Part shown: in pieces, positions 1 to 5,990 of the stretch
Layout: every line of letters begins with the position of its first letter
Numbering within the stretch: the first letter of the stretch is position 1
Assembly (NCBI GenBank): GCA_001800675.1
Contig: MGVW01000001.1
Coordinates: 1-9,604 of the forward strand
Length of the DNA stretch: 9,604 bases
Direction: 5' to 3'
Source: Euryarchaeota archaeon RBG_13_57_23
GTDB taxonomy: Archaea > Thermoplasmatota > Thermoplasmata > UBA10834
The notes under the pieces: generated by a model
Databases searched by the model: none
What the model saw: only the letters and a program-made list of their open reading frames with translations
What the model was told of the DNA's origin: nothing
Made by a program: the position numbers and the translations under genes

Positions 1-571
1 TCCCCAGCTGCCTGTTGGTGTCGCAGACGCCTTTCCTGTTCCCCGACTCCATGTACTTCTCGAGCGCTTCCAGATACGATTCGAGGGCCTCTTCCCAACG
101 GTTCTGGGCGGCCTCCACTCTCCCGATGTTGAACGCCGCGAACGCTGCGCTCTCGACATCCTTCGTCCTTGAAGCCAGCTTCTTGAGCTCGAAACAATTC
201 ACATGGGCGCTGTCCCAGTTGCCCATCGAACATGCGTTCAGAATCAGGTGTTTCAGGCCTTCCTTGCGGATCCCGTTCGAGGCCTCGTCCACCTGCCGAA
301 TGGCCTCGATGTTCCCCTGCACTCGCTTATCGAGCGAGCTCAGGGTCGGTTTCTCTGAAACGATTCTTACGCCCTCTTGTGTTAGAGAATAACTGCCCTC
401 GAAGTCCGCGATGCCCCCGTAGCCGATCCAACCGAGGTCCTGAAGGCCCATGAGCGCCGCGGTCCTCTGGTTCTTGGGCACTGCGTCTAGGCCGGATTTG
501 ATCTGTAACTGCCTGTTGCTCTCACCTAGAACATAGAAGATGAGAGTTTCTAGCTCTTTTCTAGATGCCAT
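1..571 (-). CDS. Winged-helix + TPR protein, 3' end outside the window
   Basis: An open frame of 190 codons runs from an ATG at 571 to the window edge without a stop, so the C-terminus is missing. Residues ~1-75 look like a winged helix: a helix (KELETLIFYVLGESN), a recognition-like helix (NQRTAALMGLQDLGWIG) and a wing (GSYSLTQEGVRIVSEK). Residues ~85-190 are helical with TPR-type spacing. The clearest repeat is at ~144-177 (AAFNIGRVEAAQNRWEEALE, then YLEALEKY), and another repeat begins near 181. GGGGA lies just upstream of the ATG as a possible ribosome site, and no in-frame ATG was seen in the ~70 bases upstream that were checked. wHTH-TPR proteins are common in Thermoplasmatota and are usually assumed to be regulators or scaffolds; the ligand is unknown. 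It is divergent from the methyltransferase gene. Coding is confident, the exact role is not. Confidence 0.8.
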   Translation of the reverse strand, partial: MASRKELETLIFYVLGESNRQLQIKSGLDAVPKNQRTAALMGLQDLGWIGYGGIADFEGSYSLTQEGVRIVSEKPTLSSLDKRVQGNIEAIRQVDEASNGIRKEGLKHLILNACSMGNWDSAHVNCFELKKLASRTKDVESAAFAAFNIGRVEAAQNRWEEALESYLEALEKYMESGNRKGVCDTNRQLG

Positions 572-817
572 CGATTCCCCGAGGAGACCGAAGATGATTG
601 GTGTTCGATGTAGAAATAGTTGTCCATCGGAAGGGATGGTCAGGAGGTCCCCCAGACCAGCACCGCGCATGCCCTGGATTTCCACTGTACCACGGCGCAT
701 CCAGCACGACCGGGATTCGATCTCGCGCGGAGTGCACATTCAGCGGGGGCTGAGGGTGTACCCTTCCGGAACGTCCAAATCTACACATTCATGACCGCCT
801 TTAGGTGGCTGATCGAA
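572..817. other. Divergent intergenic region between wHTH-TPR and methyltransferase genes
   Basis: This 246-base region has no convincing gene. Frames that read through it lack domain-like sequence and are probably chance. On the minus strand an A/T stretch (CTATTTCTAC, 608-617) sits about 42 bases before the ATG at 571, so it could be a TATA box with a leader of about 16 bases. On the plus strand CCAAATCTAC (774-783) could play the same role for the methyltransferase at 818. Both are weak matches. A TTCGAT motif near 717 resembles a tRNA T-loop but no cloverleaf can be drawn around it. Confidence 0.4.
803..808 (+). promoter_or_regulatory. Ribosome binding site deciding the methyltransferase start
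   Basis: AGGTGG lies nine bases before the ATG at 818, a good match to the archaeal AGGAGGTGATC anti-16S sequence. It supports the ATG at 818 over in-frame starts at 791 and 620. Confidence 0.6.
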
Positions 818-1393
818 ATGCTGCACAAGGCGCACAAGTTCGAGGCCGAAGGCGATTTTGTAGAACACTTAGAGGGCGATAAGCGGAGAGAGAGGCTGCC
901 GCTTGACAAGATAATCCCGAGAATGAACCTATCAAAGTCGGATTTGGTCGTCGACCTCGGCCCGGGCACGGGCTATTTCACGTTCCCGATGGCGAAGTCT
1001 GCGAAGCAGGTCATCGGGGTCGAGATCGAGGACAAGATGCTCAAGGTGATCAAGCAGCGGACGGAGGAACGCTCGGTCGATAATGTATCGATCGTCCGAG
1101 GGGACATGAACCGGATGCCGATCGCGGATTCGTCCGCCGATCACGTCCTCGCAGCCTTCGTCTACCACGAGGTCGGGAACCAAGCGGAACTCATGGCCGA
1201 GTGCGCTAGGATACTTAAGCGGGGCGGGCGGCTCACGGTCATCGATTTTCAGAGACGGATAGAAAGCGACGGTCCCCCCATCTGGGTGAGGAAGAGCCCT
1301 GCAAACGTGAAGAAGACCGCCTCGAAGTGGTTCGAGCTTGCTTCGAGCGACGGTTCCAAAGGGTACTATCAGCTGATGTTCTCCAGGAATTGA
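818..1393 (+). CDS. Class I SAM-dependent methyltransferase (UbiE/Methyltransf_11-like)
   Basis: This 191-aa protein has the Rossmann-type methyltransferase core. Motif I is VVDLGPGTGYF at 44-54 and binds SAM. The acidic end of strand 2 is GVEIED (67-72), where E69 should contact the ribose hydroxyls. RGDMNRMPIADSSAD (94-108) is the motif with the adenine-contacting Asp. FVYHEV (114-119) and LKRGGRL (133-139) match the later core motifs. The N-terminal HKFEAEGDFVEHLEGDKRRE segment resembles the 'HKF...ERLDDPERR' lead-in of small archaeal and bacterial family members, so the ATG at 818 is preferred. The frame stays open back to 620, but that extension is unlike the family and has no ribosome site. 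The length is normal for the subfamily. The substrate cannot be told. The gene ends two bases before the encoded CCA of the convergent tRNA-Asp. Confidence 0.88.
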   Translation: MLHKAHKFEAEGDFVEHLEGDKRRERLPLDKIIPRMNLSKSDLVVDLGPGTGYFTFPMAKSAKQVIGVEIEDKMLKVIKQRTEERSVDNVSIVRGDMNRMPIADSSADHVLAAFVYHEVGNQAELMAECARILKRGGRLTVIDFQRRIESDGPPIWVRKSPANVKKTASKWFELASSDGSKGYYQLMFSRN

Positions 1394-1395
1394 GA

Positions 1396-1471
1396 TGGCG
1401 CCCCGGTCGGGATTCGGACCCGAGTCCCGAGCTCGACAGGCTCGGATGATAGACCGCTACACTACCGGGGC
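1396..1471 (-). tRNA. tRNA-Asp (anticodon GTC)
   Basis: The minus strand folds into a full cloverleaf. The acceptor stem is GCCCCGG/CCGGGGC. The anticodon stem is CGAGC/GCTCG around loop CTGTCGA, with anticodon GTC at 1437-1435. The variable loop has four bases and the T-stem is TCGGG/CCCGA. The discriminator is G73, the expected Asp identity base, and CCA is encoded at 1398-1396. No intron is visible. The D-arm GTGTAGCGG...ATCAT has the U13/U22 mismatch usual in archaeal tRNA-Asp. The T-loop reads TCCGAAT, so base 55 (position 1417) is C where almost all tRNAs have U. The stems are fully paired and a promoter is present, so the gene is probably functional. Confidence 0.95.
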
Positions 1472-1532
1472 ATTGATGGAGCGTGCTGGACAATCGAATG
1501 TCAGAGCGCGCTCTTGAGGCAAAAGCTGACTG

Positions 1533-1543
1533 CGTATATAAGA
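1533..1543 (-). promoter_or_regulatory. TATA box for tRNA-Asp
   Basis: On the minus strand the sequence reads CTTATATACGC, a strong archaeal box A. Transcription should start about 26 bases downstream, near 1510, giving a leader of about 40 bases before the tRNA at 1471 that RNase P would remove. No other minus-strand gene lies between. Confidence 0.65.
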
Positions 1544-1593
1544 GTTGGCGGTTGGCGATTCTGCTGGCTCACGCCGAAGTTCGCGGCGCTGGC

Positions 1594-1797
1594 TCAGGCC
1601 TTCTTCTCCTCGGGTTTCGGTGCTGGAGGAGCGGCTGCTGCTGCGGGTGGAGGGGCGTCTTTGAACTCTTCGACGGGCCTCGTGGTGTACACACCGCACT
1701 TCATGCAGTAGAAGCTGGCGAAATCATCATCCTTGTCGTCGGCTATGAGTATCTTGCCGCACATTCTGCACGGTGTCTTCATGTCTATTAGCTTCAT
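1594..1797 (-). CDS. Small zinc-ribbon protein with Ala/Pro-rich tail
   Basis: A 67-aa protein. Two CxxC knuckles (C10/C13 in TPCRMCG and C31/C34 in YCMKCG), 17 residues apart, form a rubredoxin-like zinc ribbon. Between them is an acidic DDKDDD stretch. The last ~20 residues are low complexity (DAPPPAAAAAPPAPKPEEKK), a flexible Ala/Pro linker ending in charged residues, similar in style to the hinge of archaeal ribosomal stalk protein P1. The ATG at 1797 is chosen; an in-frame TTG at 1806 would add three residues. A TATA-like GCTTAAAG lies at 1840-1847. I do not recognise a named family. A role in nucleic-acid or protein binding is only inference. Confidence 0.75.
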   Translation of the reverse strand: MKLIDMKTPCRMCGKILIADDKDDDFASFYCMKCGVYTTRPVEEFKDAPPPAAAAAPPAPKPEEKKA

Positions 1798-1839
1798 TTC
1801 GACCAACTTGTGAGCGGTCTCGGTATGACTGGGAGTTCT

Positions 1840-1847
1840 TTAAGCTT
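1840..1847 (-). promoter_or_regulatory. Probable TATA box for the zinc-ribbon gene
   Basis: The minus strand reads GCTTAAAG about 45 bases before the ATG at 1797, predicting a start near 1817 and a leader of about 20 bases. A 5-bp inverted repeat (GCGGG 1854-1858, CCCGC 1868-1872, nine-base loop) lies just upstream of it. Confidence 0.4.
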
Positions 1848-1872
1848 TACGCAGCGGGCCAGCGCATCCCGC

Positions 1873-1885
1873 AAGAGAAAAGGAA
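1873..1885 (-). terminator. Pyrimidine-rich terminator after the NAC gene
   Basis: Ten bases after the NAC stop the minus strand reads TTCCTTTTCTCTT, the U-rich tract that serves as an intrinsic terminator in archaea, followed by the inverted repeat at 1854-1872. Confidence 0.5.
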
Positions 1886-1894
1886 TGCGGTGGA

Positions 1895-2275
1895 TCAAGC
1901 TCTCGAGGCCATGATCTTGAGTATGGCCTCCGCAGGCGCTCCGTCGGTTTCATCGAGAGCCTTCTTCGCCTGCGCCTCCGTGCACCCAGTCTGCTCCATC
2001 ACGAGCTTGATGTCTTCCTTCGGGATGCCCGCCGCCTCTTCCTCCTTCGTCCCAGCATCCTTCTTGCGCTCGCGCTCCTGCGGGGTGCCCATGAGCTGAT
2101 AAGTCTTCTGACCCTGAACGGTCACTGCCATTACTGAGGCGTCCTTGAAGACGATCTCCTTCGTCTTCGTGCGGATGATGACCTCCTCGACGTCCTCCAT
2201 CTCCTCCTGGTTGATTCCCATCCGCTTCATCATCGCCTGCATCTGCTTGGGGTTCATCCTTCCGCCTGGCATCAT
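1895..2275 (-). CDS. nac: Nascent polypeptide-associated complex protein (archaeal alpha-type NAC)
   Basis: A 126-aa protein of the archaeal NAC family, a ribosome-associated homodimer that contacts nascent chains near the exit tunnel. The Met/Lys-rich N-terminus (PGGRMNPKQMQAMMKRMG) is typical and carries the ribosome-binding basic segment. The NAC beta-barrel spans ~28-66 (EVIIRTKTKEIVFKDASVM, then TVQGQKTYQLMG). A charged linker (~67-83) leads to a C-terminal UBA domain at ~84-124 (IPKEDIKLVMEQTGCTEAQA). Length and order match the family. Two adjacent ATGs (2275, 2272) and a GTG at 2284 compete as starts; the PGGRMNP conservation favours an ATG. The frame is open further upstream to 2662, but that part overlaps the divergent TPR gene and lacks family similarity. 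It has its own promoter. Confidence 0.95.
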   Translation of the reverse strand: MMPGGRMNPKQMQAMMKRMGINQEEMEDVEEVIIRTKTKEIVFKDASVMAVTVQGQKTYQLMGTPQERERKKDAGTKEEEAAGIPKEDIKLVMEQTGCTEAQAKKALDETDGAPAEAILKIMASRA

Positions 2276-2317
2276 GATGGTCACTTCTTCTCTCTTCTTG
2301 TGGAACAGGGACTGCCG

Positions 2318-2326
2318 ATAAAATAG
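2318..2326 (-). promoter_or_regulatory. TATA box for the NAC gene
   Basis: The minus strand reads CTATTTTAT. A start about 26 bases downstream (near 2297) gives a leader of about 22 bases before the ATG at 2275. Confidence 0.6.
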
Positions 2327-2422
2327 TTTTCGGGTTCGGCAGTGCCCCCCCACCGCAGGGGCCGTCCCCGAGGACGCCCAGCATACCAGGATATTCTCTA
2401 ATCCGATTCCATAATGCGAATG

Positions 2423-2429
2423 TTTTATA
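2423..2429 (+). promoter_or_regulatory. TATA box for the TPR gene at 2484
   Basis: TTTTATA within a locally AT-rich stretch. Transcription should begin near 2452, leaving a leader of about 32 bases that contains the ribosome site AGGTG (2472-2476), seven bases before the ATG. Confidence 0.65.
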
Positions 2430-2483
2430 CACCATGCGAGTATTGATGCCCTACCATCATCTTCGAAGGACAGGTGTGGAGCA

Positions 2484-2981
2484 ATGGCAGGCATCGAGAA
2501 GGACCTCATGGATGCGCAAGAAGCGTTGGCGAACGGCGATTTTGAGGGCGCGGTCTCCAGGTACACCAAGGTGCTCAAGGCGGACCCGAAGTGCGCGGAG
2601 GCGTACTTCGGTAAAGCGGAGGCGTCCGTAGGCGTCCCCAAGATGACCCCCGAAGATGTCATGGAGCTCTACAAGAAGGCGGCCGAGCTCGATTCGAAGA
2701 ACCCGCTCTACCTCTCATCTTACGGTGCCTACCTCACGGAGATTGGCAGGTTCAACGATGCAGAGGCTGCGTACAACAAGGCCGCCGAGGTCGACCCCGA
2801 CAACGCGAGGTACTACTGGTCTGAGTTCGGCGTGGAGTACTTGCAGCGCGCACCGGTGGTCATGGAGAAGTTCCTGGACGACAAGACGAAGGAGATGATT
2901 CAGAAGAAGGGCCTGAAGTATCTCCTGAAGGCCGCGGGCCTGGAAGAGGCGGACGCAAAGAGGCTGCTCTCGTCTCCCTAG
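2484..2981 (+). CDS. Tetratricopeptide repeat protein
   Basis: This 165-aa soluble protein is almost wholly TPR-like helices. Residues ~3-36 form a canonical repeat (AQEALANGDFEGAVSRYTKV, then LKADP). Residues ~38-71 form a degenerate repeat (AYFGKAEASVGVPK..., KKAAELDSKNP). Residues ~75-108 form another canonical repeat (LYLSSYGAYLTEIGRFNDAE, then AAYNKAAEVDPDN). The C-terminal ~55 residues are helical without clear TPR consensus. There is no signal peptide or membrane segment. A TATA box and an AGGTG ribosome site support the ATG. TPR proteins are scaffolds, and no partner can be assigned from sequence. It is divergent from NAC, which is weak grounds for suspecting a proteostasis role. Its TAG stop overlaps the stop of the next, convergent gene. 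Confidence 0.9.
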   Translation: MAGIEKDLMDAQEALANGDFEGAVSRYTKVLKADPKCAEAYFGKAEASVGVPKMTPEDVMELYKKAAELDSKNPLYLSSYGAYLTEIGRFNDAEAAYNKAAEVDPDNARYYWSEFGVEYLQRAPVVMEKFLDDKTKEMIQKKGLKYLLKAAGLEEADAKRLLSSP

Positions 2982-3133
2982 GTCGTCATCTTAGTTCCTT
3001 TTTGCCTGGAAGCGCAGACTCTGCAGACATGGGTCATCGGGTCAGAATCGCGTGCGCACACCAGCCTTCCGCACAGCGGACACGTGGCTGTCGCAGGTCC
3101 TCCGCATATGCTGCACATGCCTATCATCGTCAT
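2978..3133 (-). CDS. 51-aa HIT/B-box-like zinc finger protein
   Basis: A very small protein with seven Cys and one His in a double zinc-site pattern: C7-x2-C10-x7-C18-x2-C21-x4-C26, then H35-x-C37-x2-C40 (CSICGGPATATCPLCGRLVC is the core). This resembles HIT-type or B-box-like cross-brace fingers. A basic tail (RQKGTKM) follows. The frame is open back to 3199, but a TATA-like GGTTTATTTC at 3161-3170 places the start near 3139, just before the ATG at 3133, which has no ribosome site. A near-leaderless mRNA from 3133 is therefore likely. ATGs at 3127 and 3118 are alternatives. Function unknown; protein or nucleic-acid binding is inferred. Confidence 0.72.
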   Translation of the reverse strand: MTMIGMCSICGGPATATCPLCGRLVCARDSDPMTHVCRVCASRQKGTKMTT

Positions 3134-3160
3134 GGCGGAGAGAACTAAGCGCCCTCGCCC

Positions 3161-3170
3161 GAAATAAACC
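3161..3170 (-). promoter_or_regulatory. TATA box for the 51-aa zinc finger gene
   Basis: The minus strand reads GGTTTATTTC, centred about 32 bases before the ATG at 3133, which fits a near-leaderless transcript. Confidence 0.5.
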
Positions 3171-3200
3171 CTTCTCGCTATTTGGCTCGCGGGAGCCACT

Positions 3201-4247
3201 CTATGTCAGGATACGCCTCATGAGCGGGGCGAACGCACAGTCCACCAGGTCCACGATGTTCTCGGAGGACACCACGAATATCTCCGGGTGCTGCGCGAGC
3301 ACGCCCGATCTCTCGAAGGGGCCTATGTACTCGCCCATCAGGGAGCTGTACTCCTTGAAGCTGGCGAACGGATAAACCGCGAACAGCTCGGAGTTGCGCT
3401 CGAGCGTATAGCAGGACTGCATCCACCAGTCGTTCCCAGCGATCGAATTCTTCTTGTCGAGTGTGACCGACGGCTTGAACTTCAGGTGCACATACGCCAC
3501 CGCCCCGAACTCGACGGAGTTGAGCGTCGGGACCGCGGTCCGGATGAACAGATCCCTCTCCAGGAAGCTGTTCCTGAGCGCGGTCACGCTCTGCCTCGAG
3601 CGCCTCGTCCGGCTGGCGATCTCGGCATCTGTGGCAGTGGGGAACTCGAGCATCTCGAGAAAGACCTTCATCTCCACCTTGGACAGCTCGGGCGACTCCA
3701 GCTTGTGCCATTTCGGCTTGCTCCCGGCGGGTTCGGAGGCGTTCACACCAAGTATCCGGTGTATGCAGGGCGCGAAGTTGTACGAGTAGCTGCACCTCGA
3801 GATCTCGAACGGAAAGATGGCCAGCTCCACCAGCCCCTTGGAGGTCGGCAGGTCCTCGAAGAAGATGTCGTGCCTCTCGTTGAAGTTGAGCAGGTCGGAT
3901 ATCTTCGTGAAGGCCGCGCTGGCCATGAGGAAGCCCTCGCCAGAGACGGCGTCGAATATCTGCGGGTTGCGCTTGAAGAACCTCGTGTAGACCTCGTTCT
4001 TGTCGTCGAGCGGTATGGCCGGATTGGTCCTCCCGAAGAACTCGACCAGGAACTCGCACCCGAGCTTGTGGAACGCAGGATAGTTCGCGAACCTCACATG
4101 CCGGTTCTTCATCAGAGAGCGTCTGTGTGCGCCCACAGTGGACTCCTTCATGCCGACCCGCTCGGCCACTTCGGAGTCCGTGCGCATGCCGTCCTCCGTG
4201 AGCGCGAACAGCACCAATCTCTCAGGCTGCGAGAGCTGTTTCTTCAT
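3201..4247 (-). CDS. Duplicated winged-helix regulator-like protein
   Basis: A 348-aa protein made of two similar halves. Each starts with a winged helix: ~5-53 (ERLVLFALTEDGMRTDSEVA, recognition helix MKESTVGAHRRSLM) and ~187-237 (EMKVFLEMLEFPTATDAEIA, recognition helix SRQSVTALRNSFL). Each is followed by ~110 residues of alpha/beta sequence. The halves align at LGCEFLVEFFGRTNPAIPLD (62-81) against FGAVAYVHLKFKPSVTLD (247-264), and at FAPCIHRIL (158-166) against FAPLMRRIL (339-347). The layout suggests a transcription factor with ligand or dimer domains that binds DNA as a pseudo-dimer. The ATG at 4247 has GGGGA about six bases upstream; an ATG at 4286 is open in frame but lacks a ribosome site. 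A TATA-like AATTATCC lies near 4300. No named family is recognised and the targets are unknown. Confidence 0.82.
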   Translation of the reverse strand: MKKQLSQPERLVLFALTEDGMRTDSEVAERVGMKESTVGAHRRSLMKNRHVRFANYPAFHKLGCEFLVEFFGRTNPAIPLDDKNEVYTRFFKRNPQIFDAVSGEGFLMASAAFTKISDLLNFNERHDIFFEDLPTSKGLVELAIFPFEISRCSYSYNFAPCIHRILGVNASEPAGSKPKWHKLESPELSKVEMKVFLEMLEFPTATDAEIASRTRRSRQSVTALRNSFLERDLFIRTAVPTLNSVEFGAVAYVHLKFKPSVTLDKKNSIAGNDWWMQSCYTLERNSELFAVYPFASFKEYSSLMGEYIGPFERSGVLAQHPEIFVVSSENIVDLVDCAFAPLMRRILT

Positions 4248-4296
4248 CGTAGTCCCCTGTCGTCCGTCGAGCTTCTGCGTAAACATCGAGTAATCG

Positions 4297-4306
4297 GATA
4301 ATTGTT
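4297..4306 (-). promoter_or_regulatory. Probable TATA box for the duplicated wHTH gene
   Basis: An AT-rich AATTATCC-like element on the minus strand predicts a start near 4276 and a leader of about 28 bases carrying the GGGGA ribosome site. It would make this gene independent of the phosphatase upstream, whose stop is at 4360. Confidence 0.4.
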
Positions 4307-4359
4307 GTGGGCCCAGAAGCGGTCGTAGGTGCCACCGCAGTGAAGCCGCCGACTCGTCA

Positions 4360-5073
4360 TCAGCGCCTTATCAGGCCGAGCCATTCCAGGCCCTCGAGGA
4401 CTCCCGCGCCGTGGTCCTTCCTCGCGACGAACGAGGCGGCCTTCTTGGTCCCTTCGAAGGCGTTCCCGACCGCTATCCCCCAGCCGCACTCGCGGATCAT
4501 CATCTCGTCATTGTCGCTGTCGCCTATCGCGGCGACCTGGTCCACTGAGATGTTCAACAGCTCGCAGCCTTTCTGCACGCCGAGGTACTTGTTCATGCCT
4601 TTCTGCATGATATGTATGGCCCACCCAGTGGTCTGCACGTCGACGTCCCAGCTCTCGAGTATCTTTCGGACGTGTTCCAGGTCCACTTCCCTCTTCATGC
4701 CGACCTCGGTCTCGCGCCACTTGTCCGTGAAGAGCCTCGGCGCGGACATCTTGCTGCTGAGGTACTCGTAGGCCTCGTGCGGCCTCTTCGAGTCTCCGAG
4801 CACCCACACCTTCTGCCCGTGACATACCATGCCCCCGTTCTCCGCGATGAGAGGGCCCTTGAAGCCGAGGTACTGCTGCAGCGCGTAGGTGATCGGGAGC
4901 ACGTTCCCGCTCGCCAGCATGATGTCGACCCCAGAGTCCTGCACTTCTCGGAGCGCGCTGACGGTTCCGAGGTCCAGTCTCCTAGAATCGTCCGCGAGAG
5001 TGCCGTCTATGTCCACAGCCACGGCCTTCACGTCCCCGGCGCGCGGCCTCTCCTTCCCGCTCAGCGAAACCAC
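4360..5073 (-). CDS. Archaeal HAD-IIB phosphatase (phosphoglycolate phosphatase, TA0175 type)
   Basis: A 237-aa HAD-superfamily hydrolase. Motif I is DIDGTL (21-26): D21 is the nucleophile and D23 the general acid. Motif II is LASGN (S55). Motif III uses K158 in QKGMNKYLGV. Motif IV is GDSDNDEMM (184-192), which binds Mg2+. The C2-type cap lies between motifs II and III (~80-155). This arrangement and length match the archaeal phosphoglycolate phosphatase family (Thermoplasma TA0175), known as a Mg-dependent phosphatase acting on small phosphoesters. The start is a GTG at 5073 whose G is also the last base of the mptA TAG stop, with AGGAG just before it. Translation is therefore probably coupled to mptA. 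A GTG at 5031 would give the short N-terminus usual in the family but has a poorer ribosome site. Given its neighbour, the substrate may be a pterin phosphate and not phosphoglycolate; that is inference. Confidence 0.9.
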   Translation of the reverse strand: MVSLSGKERPRAGDVKAVAVDIDGTLADDSRRLDLGTVSALREVQDSGVDIMLASGNVLPITYALQQYLGFKGPLIAENGGMVCHGQKVWVLGDSKRPHEAYEYLSSKMSAPRLFTDKWRETEVGMKREVDLEHVRKILESWDVDVQTTGWAIHIMQKGMNKYLGVQKGCELLNISVDQVAAIGDSDNDEMMIRECGWGIAVGNAFEGTKKAASFVARKDHGAGVLEGLEWLGLIRR

Positions 5074-5966
5074 TAACTCCTGAGTTCGCCCAGAGTAGTG
5101 ACTCTCTCGGCTAAAGCGTTGTGCTTGTGGATCGACTCCTCGCTCTCGCTCCGCACGGTGACATGGACGGAGTCGTCCAAGGCCTTGTACTTCAAAAGCA
5201 GCTTCCCAAGGATCTCCCGCACGACGTCCTCGACGAACTTCGGGTTCCGGTGCGCTCTGAGGACTATGTTCCCCTCGTCCTTGCGCTTCAGTATCCCGTA
5301 TGTGGGGCTGCTGATCGAGCTCTCGACGATGTCGATCAGGTCGTCCGCCTCGACCTCCACATGCTCGGGCACCTCGATCATGAGCGTGGTCCGGTTCCTC
5401 TGATTGTGAGATATCATCGGGACCTCGCCTGCGAACTTCTTGAACCCCGGGACCTCATCCGAGACGATCTTCCGGACGGTCTCCTGGGCGCACGGGCACG
5501 CGGTCATCCCTTGGACCTCCACGCCGACCTCCTTCATGAGGCCGTTCCCGCGCATCGCCGTCGCCTTCGCCATCAGCTTGAACGGCTCGAGCGATTCCAT
5601 CCCGCCCTCGGGCCTGCGCTCAAGGAAATAGTCGGCCGACATGCGCACCTCGGCGAAGCTGGCGTAGTCGTGCCGCTCGAGCAAGCGCCTGCAGATGATT
5701 GCGGCCAGCTCCTCAAGGCTCGCGACCTTCTTTCGGACGCTCACGTCGATCATCTCCGCAACGACCTCGACATCGCGGGACATGTGCGAGCCCCTCTGAG
5801 TCGAGGGAAGGTCCACGAACACATCGATATCGGCGGTGAGATGGCACTCCTTGCCGTCTCTGTTCACGATGATCGGCTTCTTGATGCCGGTGACGCCGAC
5901 CCGCGTCAGCTTGAAACTGTTCTCGAGCCTTGCCGCCTGGCAGTCGGGAAACTCCTTTGGCTTCAA
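5073..5966 (-). CDS. mptA: GTP cyclohydrolase MptA (GTP cyclohydrolase IV)
   Basis: This 297-aa protein belongs to the MptA/FolE2 (COG1469) family. MptA is a metal-dependent (Fe2+) enzyme that converts GTP to 7,8-dihydroneopterin 2',3'-cyclic phosphate, the first step to tetrahydromethanopterin and related archaeal pterins. Visible family signatures are LTRVGVTGIKKPI (20-32), QRGSHMSR (57-64), GMTACPCAQ with C157 and C159 (153-161), ISHNQR (185-190), SISSPTYGILKRKDE (217-231), RAHRNPKFVED (237-247) and HKHNA (280-284). Length is close to the Methanocaldococcus enzyme and no key motif is missing. No ATG lies upstream of the LTRVGV block. The first usable start is TTG at 5966, about 28 bases from the centre of a strong TATA box, which implies a leaderless mRNA. 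The stop overlaps the start of the HAD phosphatase. Confidence 0.95.
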   Translation of the reverse strand: MKPKEFPDCQAARLENSFKLTRVGVTGIKKPIIVNRDGKECHLTADIDVFVDLPSTQRGSHMSRDVEVVAEMIDVSVRKKVASLEELAAIICRRLLERHDYASFAEVRMSADYFLERRPEGGMESLEPFKLMAKATAMRGNGLMKEVGVEVQGMTACPCAQETVRKIVSDEVPGFKKFAGEVPMISHNQRNRTTLMIEVPEHVEVEADDLIDIVESSISSPTYGILKRKDEGNIVLRAHRNPKFVEDVVREILGKLLLKYKALDDSVHVTVRSESEESIHKHNALAERVTTLGELRS

Positions 5967-5990
5967 CGGAAGGCCGTAAGCCAGGCCCGA

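Larger units (their letters stand above)
2276..2483. other. Divergent promoter region with two GC-rich hairpins
   Basis: The 208 bases between NAC and the TPR gene hold a TATA box for each. Between the boxes is a GC-rich block with two small inverted repeats: CCCC (2348-2351) with GGGG (2358-2361), and GTCC (2364-2367) with GGAC (2372-2375). The block lies upstream of both predicted starts, so neither mRNA should include it. No ORF, tRNA or C/D box RNA is recognisable in it. Confidence 0.5.

Noticed and set aside
690..745. A tRNA-like T-loop (TTCGAT) with nearby GC stems
   Set aside because: No T-stem, acceptor stem or anticodon arm pairs correctly on either strand.
620..817. Upstream extension of the methyltransferase
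   Set aside because: It lacks family similarity and a ribosome site, while AGGTGG precedes the ATG at 818.
2276..2662. Upstream extension of the NAC frame
   Set aside because: It runs through the NAC promoter and the start of the divergent TPR gene, with no similarity to NAC.
3288..4301. A 337-codon plus-strand open frame
   Set aside because: It is fully antisense to the duplicated wHTH gene, rich in Arg/Glu/Leu from the complement of GC-rich codons, and shows no domain pattern.
4330..4360. C/D box RNA candidate (TGATGA on the minus strand after the phosphatase)
   Set aside because: No D' or D box (CTGA) follows at the right spacing, and TGATGA is part of the phosphatase stop context.
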